Origin: Opisthorchis felineus | Taxonomy: Eukaryota > Platyhelminthes > Trematoda > Opisthorchiida > Opisthorchiidae | DNA length: 64,000 nucleotides | Direction: 5' to 3' | Assembly (NCBI GenBank): GCA_004794785.1 | Contig: SJOL01006412.1 | Span: 248,001 to 312,000, forward strand | Shown: in pieces, positions 55,678-64,000 of the stretch | How positions within the stretch are numbered: position 1 is the stretch's first letter | Layout: each line of letters opens with the position of its first letter | Notes under the pieces: model-generated | What the model was told of the DNA's origin: nothing | The model's input: only the letters and a program-made list of their open reading frames with translations | The model's database searches: none | Made by a program: the position numbers and the translations under genes

Positions 55678-56592
55678 TTGTCGTGGCCACCAGCTGCCAC
55701 TCATCTGGAGGCCTCAGTTGACGTAGAACCCTGGACGGTGAACGTGGAACCACCTACGGCATCGGAGGTTTATGACTGCATGTGTTCTCTCAAGCGCCAC
55801 CGAGCTTCTGGTCCAGATGACCTCCCACCCGCGTTGTTCAAAGATGGGGGTGAAGTCCTCATTCAGAGCTTGTCTGATCTGTTTGCTTGCTATTTGGAAA
55901 AGGAATCTGTCCCAGACAACTGGGGAGAGTCGGTGATAGTGCCCATTTTCAACAAAGGGGCTCGTAGTGAGCTTGGTAACCACAGGGGGATCAGCTTGAC
56001 CCCGGTCGTAACGAGATTGTTGGCGCCACTCGTGCTTCGTCGCCTTACGGTGGCTCGTGAAACACTGACTCGAGAGCAGCAAGCGGGATTCCGGCCTGGT
56101 AGGGGTTGCGTTGACCAAATCTCCACACTCCGTCAGGTGCTAGAACAACGCCATACGTATAAGCGACCCACAATTCTAGTATTCCTGGATTTCCAACGCG
56201 CATTCGACTCGGTTGACTGGTCTGCTCTTCTTGACACGCTTGCCCACCAAGGAATGCCCGGGAATTTCGTGAACATAAAAAGTTCTTTGTATTCTCGGAC
56301 TTCCGGACGTGTGAGAATATACGGCGAGCTCTCCAAAAGCTTCCGTACACAAAGTGGTGTCCGTCAGGGATGCCCAGTCTCTCCATTCCTATTTAACTTC
56401 GTGATCGATGAAATCGTGAGACGAACGCTGGAAGGTCTCCAAAAGCCTGGTGTTCAAGTAGCCTGTGACGATCTGGGATATGCATACGACATCGTTCTCG
56501 TTTTCGAAGAGGAGGAGAAGGCGCAGGTGTTTTTGGTATGCACTTTGCACCCACAATGTGTAAGGTCATGCTCGTGGACATGCAGTCACTGA
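55678..56592 (+). pseudogene. RTE-1 reverse transcriptase, catalytic site mutated
   Basis: A 304-codon frame (identical in copies 1 and 3). RT blocks: RASGPDDLPPALFKDGG (44-59), DNWGESVIVPIFNKG (80-94), NHRGISLTPVVTRLLAP, QQAGFRPGRGCVDQISTLRQ, FLDFQRAFDSVDW with catalytic D171, SGVRQGCPVSPFLFNFVID. The YADD box reads YAYD (268-271): the first catalytic Asp is Tyr. About ten residues later the frame breaks, and the C-terminal part continues in the frame of 56538-57278. Upstream the frame is closed by the TAA at RWAE/FEQ. Confidence 0.9.
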
Positions 56593-57278
56593 ACAGGCCA
56601 CTTACAATCCACGGAGAGGCGCTGGAAGTTGTGAAGCGTTTTACGTATCTTGGAAGTTGTATTAGTTTCGAGTGTGGTGTGACAGGTCAGGTCAATGCAC
56701 GGATCTGCAAGGCTCGGGTCGTATTTGCTAATTTGAGACACCTATGGCGTCAAAGTGGCGTATTCGTGAACCTCAAGGGACGTGTGTATCAAGCTACAGT
56801 GCATGGCTGTGAGACTTGGCCTGTTCGAGCAGCGGAACTGAGGCGTCTTCAGGTGTTTGACGATCGTTGTCTCAGGATCATAGCTCGTGAGGGCTGGTGT
56901 CGGAGAATCCGTAACGAAGCAATTAGAAAGCGAGTTTTCGGTTGTACAACGGGAACGTCCATTGAAGAATGTGTCCAGCACCAGAAGCTGCGTTGGTTGA
57001 GACATGTGTTGCGAATGCCCAACCATCGTTTGCCGAAGAGAGTGCTGTTTTCCAAGCTCAATTCAGAGTGTCGGAAGCAGAGAGGTACCCAACCATTGAC
57101 CAGGCAGAGGGGTATGAAGGAGATTACGAAACGTTTGGGTGATGTCGGTGCTACTCGCCTTCCAGGATGGGAACCGCGTGATCCCCACTGCACTTGGTTG
57201 GAGACGCTGCAAGATATGGCTGCCAACCGATGTCAGTGGCGTTCTTGTTGTCATTTTCTACCCAGGTTGCCTGAATGA
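56538..57278 (+). pseudogene. RTE-1 post-RT C-terminal region
   Basis: A 246-codon frame beginning MHFAPTMCKVMLVD. Typical RTE blocks follow: VVKRFTYLGSCISFECGV, ARICKARVVFANLRHLW, VYQATVHGCETWPVRAAELR, FDDRCLRIIAREGWC, LRWLRHVLRMPNHRLPKRVL and [12 protein letters not shown] near the end. It would be fused to RT in an intact element; a deletion of roughly 30 nt plus a frameshift near 56520-56545 separates them. It ends at TGA 57276-57278. Confidence 0.88.
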
Positions 57279-57469
57279 GTGTCTGGATGTGTAGACACCT
57301 CGGAATGATTGTAGTAAGTTAGTACTAAATTTCTTCCCCGTCTACCTTTATTCTTTCCTTCACAATAAGGCTTCCAAAAAGAACATGGTTGTACGGCAGT
57401 CAGGCATCGGTGTTGAACACTGATGGGATGGTGTCGATGATGATGATGATAGTGACTGAATCCTCCAGG

Positions 57470-58410
57470 ACGGGAAGGCATCTGGCCTGCACGCCGCACT
57501 TTTCAGAGAAGGTCGTGAAGCCCGTACTACGAAGGATTTGGCACGAAAACAGACTTCCATTTGATCGGAGCGCCTTGACAGTCAGCCCAGTCTTCACAGA
57601 GGGTGCAGAACGTGCGAAAACTATCATGGCATCAGCCTAATATCTGTGGCATCCACGGTACTCTCTGACATCATTTTGCTTAGGTTGATCCATTGTCGAG
57701 AGGGGCGAACTCATAAGAACCAACCTGGGTTTTGTCCTGATGACGATGCGTGGTCCATATCTTCACCTCGAGACAAATCCTTGAACATTGTCACTCTTTC
57801 AAACGTCCCAAGTTGGCCGTTTTTCTTGACCTGAAAGTTGGTTTTGACCCTGTCGGTCGTCAGAAACTTTGTCGGTGTTTGCCCCTTCTAAATTCGTAAC
57901 CTTAATGTATGCGAGCTCCTATGGGCGCTTGTGAGTGCACAGCAAATTTTCACCTGAGTTCACTTACAGTGATGTAGGACAAAGCTGCCTTCTCTCACCA
58001 TTCCTCTTCAACTTTGTTGTTGATGTGTTCCTCTAAACCTCTTTGCCTACCTCGGAGATCGAAATGCTCCCGGGGCATTACTTCTCAGATATTGAGTATG
58101 CGGGCGAAATGCTTCTTCTTGGTTCAGATCCTTCAAAAATTCAAACCATTTTAAATAACCTAAATAATTCTGCCGCACTGTTTGGTATGCGCTTAACACC
58201 TGCAGTGTAAAGATATTAGGATCAAACCCAAACCCCATGGTTGTAGACGAGCCAATCGAAATGATGGTAAATTTGTTTACCTGGACAGTTCTATGATTTC
58301 CGTTGGACTCGGTGGAGACGAGATTACTTCTTAAATCTAAGGCAACTTTTGCCAACCTCCGACACCTATGGCGCCCGCATGACGTCAGTTTGTCTGTCAA
58401 GGGCGCGTCA
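57470..58410 (+). mobile_element. RTE-2-type LINE fragment, RT region, heavily decayed
   Basis: Starts with an ASGLHAALF-EGRE block in one frame. In others come an ENYHGISLISVASTVLSDI block, NQPGFCPDD (the QAGFRPGRG block), WPFFLT-KLVLTLSV (the FLDLKAAFD block), SPFLFNFVVD and an EYAGEMLLLGSDPS block (YADD changed to YAGE). NNLNNSAALFGMRLTP, EPIEM, and FANLRHLWRPHDVSLSVKG end the piece. Stops in every frame. Confidence 0.75.
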
Positions 58411-58489
58411 GAAGGAGTCTGGACCTTTCTGCGATGTGATGGTTTGTGCACATCCATAGAAATGTAGTATGCCCCGACTGAATTAAGCA

Positions 58490-58725
58490 AAACCACTGAC
58501 ACTTCATGGTTAGTCTTTTGAGCCAAATACTCTGATTGAGGACCCTAATTGTCCTGCTCTCTAGGTCTTGGCCCCTGGCACTATCCCAGGCCAGGTACAA
58601 CCTTGAGTTCCACACTCACAAGAAATCTCATGCCACATCGGCCGCCACGTGGTGCCATCATCCCGGTCGCCTTACTTGCTGCATACATCAGCGAGGGCTA
58701 TTGCTGATCTCTCGAAAAATTTCCA
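58490..58725 (+). mobile_element. isolated 5' end of an RTE-1 element
   Basis: Matches 53955-54170 of copy 2: GAGCCAAA, GATTGAGGACCCTAATTGTC, CACTATCCCAGG, TACAACC, CATGCCACATCGGCCG, GTGGTGCCATCA, GGTCGCCTTACT-GCTGCATACA. It stops within the leader of the ORF, so the endonuclease, RT and 3' end are missing. This is unusual, because LINE insertions normally lose the 5' end. Confidence 0.75.
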
Positions 58726-60058
58726 AACCATAAGCGCGAATTGTAGTAAACCTTGGCATAGACGTGCACACAAACAGGTTCCTATTGTCAGAATGGCAAG
58801 CAGAAAAAAACGAAATGTGGACTTATCAGCAATTTTCATGAAATAACAATTCCCCGGTCCGAAATTTTTCCTTGGTTTTACAGAGGTGAAGCAGAAAACA
58901 TCGCTATATCTCCCAAATAGAAAAGCAAAAAACCGGGTGAAATCAGAAAAGTGAGTTGGTAACTTACACTACTTATCAGCTAGTCACATGCACTGGTCAG
59001 GTCAAATACTTGTTCGTGGATGTTCAGGTGATTTGTTCCGGAAATACATCGAACCACAAGATTTCGAGAAGTTTCTCGCTCTAGAATATAGCATAAGGAT
59101 GTTGTGACGACCATCCGCAGTCTAACTGAAGCGGGATGTATGAAGTAGCTCAATACTACGACCATGTGGAAATTAACTCTGCCGAATGCTGAGTAAATCC
59201 ATCGAATATCAGAACTGTCTCTTAATGAACTACAGTAGTTTGTGCTGAAATTCTTATTTTAGTCTGCCCTCTGATTGGGATTAATACTTCCTTCCTTTGT
59301 CATTTCTTCACAATGTTTTCGTTTTTCAGTGTTCTTAAATGCGTAATGAGCATCAACTGATAGGAATTGATTCACCCTAAAAGGTTAAATGGGATTACAC
59401 TAGTGTGACAATAACTGGAGCAAAAAGAAATAACGATGGGTGCTGGTGAATGATTCATCCTTGAATGTGCACTGTGAACAGCAAATAGGTTTATTGTCCA
59501 ATATGTAGCTCGGGCAACTGAGTCGTACGATGCTACACAAATGAGTGCTTCGTCAGCTTCGTGCTCCATGCTCAATTTTCAGGCTAGCACTCTATTTGAC
59601 TGACTCCGTGGGTTAGCCTACAGAATACCTGCCTATCCAAACAACCTTAACAATAAACCCGGCACTGAGGGTTCTGAAGGACATTTCCAATTTATAAGTA
59701 ATGTCCACCCGTGAATACTTGAATTTCGTATGTTAACACCAGAGCGATTCAATACTCAATCAAATGGTTTGGCTCAATTCAACTTCATACGACTTCTTGC
59801 AGCTTCCATTGTTTTTTTTTCGGGAGTTCGATTAGTCTCTAAATATGCCTTAAGAATCAACTGACTGAACTTATGCGTTTAATGCTTTCCAAGATGTGAA
59901 ACTAAACAAAGCTGGAGTTCCACTGTAAGCAGGTAGATACTGACTTCAGTATTCCCTTGCGGTAGTTATGAATAGAGCATCCATATTTTTGGGGATTTTT
60001 TGTATTTTGTGGGTAAACTATTCGACTACAGCGCTCCGGTACTGACACCAAGGCTGCA
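58726..60058. other. AT-rich stretch without a recognised gene
   Basis: No domain, RNA gene or element recognised. Several A/T runs, including a T9 near 59812-59820. Possibly intron or intergenic DNA of a host gene. Confidence 0.5.
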
Positions 60059-60421
60059 TTAGGTCGATATCAGTAGCCGGTGATGCGTTTCCCCATGAAG
60101 TGGAGGTGGTCTCGTGGACGTTCTAGGCTCCTTGCACTTGTTCAGGAACTCTCGAAGGGTGGAGTTCTCTTCGCCCATTTCCAGACATTCTATTGTTAGC
60201 AGAACTCCGGATGCCATCTGGGAAACTGTTGGATCAGTGTCAGGTCGCAATACTGCGTCATTAATAGCCAGAAATTTGTTAGATACTGGCCATTGGCCCA
60301 ACCTTGTCAACTCCTTCCAAATCGTATTGTACAACATAAACCCTGTTTCAGCAGTAAGCGAGGCGCTGCTGGCCAAACCAAGCCAGCCCAGACTATGTGC
60401 ACAAAAAGGTTGAACAACCAT
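60059..60421 (-). CDS. possible host exon, function unknown
   Basis: A 120-codon minus frame with protein-like composition and no TE motif: ASLTAETGFMLYNTIWKELT, RLGQWPVSNKFLAINDAVL, QMASGVLLTIECLEMGEE. A CCTTTTTGTGCACATAG acceptor-like site lies about 30 nt after the ATG (60404-60388), so the true exon may begin at about 60391 rather than at the ATG. It ends in TAA after HRLLIST, which would make it a terminal exon. I found no partner exon in the next kilobase, and the family is not recognised. A single-exon frame by chance is possible. Confidence 0.35.
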   Translation of the reverse strand: MVVQPFCAHSLGWLGLASSASLTAETGFMLYNTIWKELTRLGQWPVSNKFLAINDAVLRPDTDPTVSQMASGVLLTIECLEMGEENSTLREFLNKCKEPRTSTRPPPLHGETHHRLLIST

Positions 60422-60744
60422 TTGGTTGTCCTGATATCGATCAGGTGACTCAGAAACCGACTAACTGGTGTCTGTCCAGCAGTGTTTCCACTCTTTGTTT
60501 ACATAACTCGCATGTATTACGTCCAAGACTAAGGAGAAATGTCGATACGTGTGGGCATGTCTTCTGTTAATACTAGTGTTATCAAACCGTTTTTCGAATT
60601 TTCAGTAGTCAACACAAGGAACATAATTGTGTTGGTTGTTTTGTTTTTATACATATATGCACAATTTCACCCTTTAGGCAGGATGGTTTGGTTTCCTACT
60701 AGCAGTAAAGGTGCTGTATGGTTGCAAAGTTAAATAAATAACAG

Positions 60745-60772
60745 TATATATATATATATATATATATATATA
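60745..60772. repeat. (TA)14 microsatellite
   Basis: Uninterrupted TA dinucleotides for 28 bp in AT-rich DNA. Confidence 0.95.
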
Positions 60773-61689
60773 ATGGAATATATAGGTCGTTCGAACCAGT
60801 AATTATTGTTCATCTTAAACGTGGCTCGCACTTACTGTATCTTAGTACATAGTAGCAGCCGTCGCTTGCTCATTTCAGATTATTAGTTCTTCACGACTCA
60901 TTCTCTATAATCAATACATTTCGCATACCTTCCTCTGGAATGTGAGAAATGTTTAAGCTGTATACGGACTGATCGCATTTACACATATGTTTTGATATGT
61001 ATCTTAGTTAGTACGGACTTCGTTTTGTTTTCCAGCAAATACAGAGCTAATTTCAAGATAAACTGGACAGTTCTTGGACCATAATTGGTAAATTTTAGCA
61101 GATCGCTGGATAGAAAAGTACTATTTAAAGTGCCCGTTTTTCACCTGAACTGAGGCGATTAGTTGCGTCTTCATCCTGACTGTTAGCGATAAAACACTGT
61201 CAAGCAACAAACTAAGCAATATGCATAACTCATTGACGGCGCGGCTAAACCACGATACACTGTGGTCCAGGTATCTGGCAGCTGATCGCGCTGGGCGAAA
61301 CCTAACACGTTATTGTAGGTGAATATATAATGCGCGGCAAGGCCAGCCAATGATCGATGAACTCATCAACTAAGGTACTGAGGCTTTGTCCTAGCCTCTG
61401 AAAATTAATCCGTTTGGTAACTACGCCTCAGTTCGGTTGATCTAAAGCTGCTTTCCACATGCTCGCCAGTTCTGCGCCTTCTGTGCTATTCAGGCTAAGT
61501 CCCTTGGCGATGCCCAACGGTTCTGGCCACAGTACTATCTGATCGGACATCGTCCGACTTAGAGATATTTTGATTGAGCGTCGATGAAAATGAATATTAG
61601 TAAGGGTAGCCCGACGAAGTAGGGACCAGATCAGGACAGCCGTTATTCTATAAACAAACCGACGTCACCTGAAGTTATTCGCAGGGTCC
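60773..61689. other. stretch without a recognised gene
   Basis: AT-rich; nothing recognised on either strand before the start of RTE-1 copy 3. Confidence 0.5.
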
Positions 61690-64000
61690 CCAATACGTCC
61701 AATCCAAAACAGCCGAAGTCATCTGGCCACGTGGTGCCCTCCACCGGCATGCCGGCCACGAAATCAAGTCGATCACTTCTATCAGTTACCGATGGCGCGG
61801 GTCACTAACTGACTGCCGCACGTCTCGCAGCACATTTGTGGATTCCGAACATGAACCCGTGGGGAGTCCCTCCTCCCTTCGTTTCCCAGGTGCGGACGAA
61901 TCGCCTGGCAACTGCGAGAGTGGCAGATCCGGATGTTAGACGAACTTCAAAAGACCGTCTTCCAGAGTGTATTCCGAATGCTCCACCATCAGACGTGAAC
62001 TCATACTTGGACGAGATTGCCACTTCTTTGCATAGTACTGGTAATTTTGCTTGTGGCACGACACCACCAGGCTCACTCAAGCACTGGATCTCAGACCGAA
62101 CGGTGACACTCCTTAAATCTCTGAGAAATATCCCAGCCGGCCCCGAACATAACTTGATGCGACGAATTATCAGACGTCAAGTGAAGGCGAGCGTGCAAGC
62201 CGACCGTGAAGTGTGGTGGACACAGAAAGCCGGTAATGCCTGAAGATTATTTCGGTTGATCCGTGCGACCGGGCCCCGGAAACCACATGTGAGCGAAACC
62301 ATCAAGGATCGGAATGGAGTGGCCATCTTGAACAAAGAAGAACGCCTTGACCGTTGGGCCGAATAATTCGAACAATTGTCGTGGCCACCAGCTGCCACTC
62401 ATCTGGAGGCCTCAGTTGACGTAGAACCCTGGACGGTGAACGTGGAACCACCTACGGCATCGGAGGTTTATGACTGCATGTGTTCTCTCAAGCGCCACCG
62501 AGCTTCTGGTCCAGATGACCTCCCACCCGCGTTGTTCAAAGATGGGGGTGAAGTCCTCATTCAGAGCTTGTCTGATCTGTTTGCTTGCTATTTGGAAAAG
62601 GAATCTGTCCCAGACAACTGGGGAGAGTCGGTGATAGTGCCCATTTTCAACAAAGGGGCTCGTAGTGAGCTTGGTAACCACAGGGGGATCAGCTTGACCC
62701 CGGTCGTAACGAGATTGTTGGCGCCACTCGTGCTTCGTCGCCTTACGGTGGCTCGTGAAACACTGACTCGAGAGCAGCAAGCGGGATTCCGGCCTGGTAG
62801 GGGTTGCGTTGACCAAATCTCCACACTCCGTCAGGTGCTAGAACAACGCCATACGTATAAGCGACCCACAATTCTAGTATTCCTGGATTTCCAACGCGCA
62901 TTCGACTCGGTTGACTGGTCTGCTCTTCTTGACACGCTTGCCCACCAAGGAATGCCCGGGAATTTCGTGAACATAAAAAGTTCTTTGTATTCTCGGACTT
63001 CCGGACGTGTGAGAATATACGGCGAGCTCTCCAAAAGCTTCCGTACACAAAGTGGTGTCCGTCAGGGATGCCCAGTCTCTCCATTCCTATTTAACTTCGT
63101 GATCGATGAAATCGTGAGACGAACGCTGGAAGGTCTCCAAAAGCCTGGTGTTCAAGTAGCCTGTGACGATCTGGGATATGCATACGACATCGTTCTCGTT
63201 TTCGAAGAGGAGGAGAAGGCGCAGGTGTTTTTGGTATGCACTTTGCACCCACAATGTGTAAGGTCATGCTCGTGGACATGCAGTCACTGAACAGGCCACT
63301 TACAATCCACGGAGAGGCGCTGGAAGTTGTGAAGCGTTTTACGTATCTTGGAAGTTGTATTAGTTTCGAGTGTGGTGTGACAGGTCAGGTCAATGCACGG
63401 ATCTGCAAGGCTCGGGTCGTATTTGCTAATTTGAGACACCTATGGCGTCAAAGTGGCGTATTCGTGAACCTCAAGGGACGTGTGTATCAAGCTACAGTGC
63501 ATGGCTGTGAGACTTGGCCTGTTCGAGCAGCGGAACTGAGGCGTCTTCAGGTGTTTGACGATCGTTGTCTCAGGATCATAGCTCGTGAGGGCTGGTGTCG
63601 GAGAATCCGTAACGAAGCAATTAGAAAGCGAGTTTTCGGTTGTACAACGGGAACGTCCATTGAAGAATGTGTCCAGCACCAGAAGCTGCGTTGGTTGAGA
63701 CATGTGTTGCGAATGCCCAACCATCGTTTGCCGAAGAGAGTGCTGTTTTCCAAGCTCAATTCAGAGTGTCGGAAGCAGAGAGGTACCCAACCATTGACCA
63801 GGCAGAGGGGTATGAAGGAGATTACGAAACGTTTGGGTGATGTCGGTGCTACTCGCCTTCCAGGATGGGAACCGCGTGATCCCCACTGCACTTGGTTGGA
63901 GACGCTGCAAGATATGGCTGCCAACCGATGTCAGTGGCGTTCTTGTTGTCATTTTCTACCCAGGTTGCCTGAATGAGTGTCTGGATGTGTAGACACCTCG
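61690..64000 (+). mobile_element. RTE-1 LINE copy 3, 5'-truncated and cut by the window end
   Basis: Begins near 61695 inside the endonuclease (LATWCPPTACRP-type block in damaged form, SYRWRG, VDSEHEPV). The linker frame at 61836-62243 and the rest follow: RT 62376-63290, C-terminal region 63236-63976. From about 61990 on it equals copy 2 shifted by exactly 6698 bases, with all frames on both strands giving the same translations. Upstream of that the two copies differ clearly (for example RVADPDVRRTSKDRL against RLADADVSRSYQNSL). It carries the same TGA, TAA, YAYD and frameshift lesions as copies 1 and 2. Confidence 0.9.

Larger units (their letters stand above)
53940..57450 (+). mobile_element. 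RTE-1 LINE copy 2, the most complete copy
   Basis: A 5' leader from about 53940 (GCTTTGAGCCAAAGGC, GAGGACCCTAAT) is shared with 58490-58720. The endonuclease ORF is at 54056-55267, the linker at about 55190-55680, RT at 55678-56592, the C-terminal region at 56538-57278 and a 3' UTR to about 57450. It ends in GATGATGATGATGAT-type repeats. The linker has a TGA after KAGNA and a TAA after RWAE; RT is frameshifted. Domain order, the -YLGSCIS- and GCETWPVR blocks, and the repeat-like tail fit the RTE clade, near schistosome SR2. Confidence 0.9.

Overview
This window looks like transposon-rich eukaryotic DNA from a flatworm, most likely a cestode such as a diphyllobothriid tapeworm. The inference rests on the mix of BEL/Pao, Ty3/gypsy, CR1-like, RTE-like (SR2-like) and Penelope-like retroelements, a tRNA-derived SINE, and one host gene with introns of only 32-47 nt. 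There are no operons, ribosome binding sites or other prokaryotic features. Species assignment is an inference; no database was searched.

Layout. 0.15-1.4 kb is a broken BEL/Pao integrase with its C-terminal DUF5641-type domain. 1.4-14.7 kb has no recognisable gene, only weak exon-like fragments near 2.5-2.9 and 9.0 kb. 14.8-17.8 kb is a decayed CR1-clade LINE on the minus strand. 21.8-22.2 kb and 29.2-29.6 kb hold two copies of an unnamed ~395-bp non-autonomous repeat in opposite orientation. The second copy sits inside the endonuclease of another minus-strand LINE (26.8-30.4 kb) and is flanked by an exact 7-bp target duplication. 32.9-37.9 kb holds RTE-2 pieces on both sides of a Penelope-like element whose endonuclease/3' region is present twice as a 776-bp inverted repeat. 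37.9-39.9 kb is a decayed Ty3/gypsy gag-protease-RT on the minus strand. 40.5-43.2 kb has an EnSpm/CACTA-like transposase remnant flanked by clusters of a TAACCG-type motif.

43.8-47.8 kb is a nest of RTE-2, CR1 and SINE fragments. 48.1-48.9 kb is the best host gene: four exons, three micro-introns and a predicted 208-residue single-pass membrane protein. 50.0-64.0 kb is dominated by RTE-1. Three copies (one minus, two plus) share an apparently identical, already inactivated ~2-kb core, while the sequence next to that core is diverged. Only the middle copy keeps an open endonuclease ORF.

No pathway is encoded here. Apart from the membrane-protein gene and one possible minus-strand exon at 60.1-60.4 kb, everything recognisable is mobile DNA. 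The sequence is most useful as a record of nested insertions, inversions and possible gene conversion.
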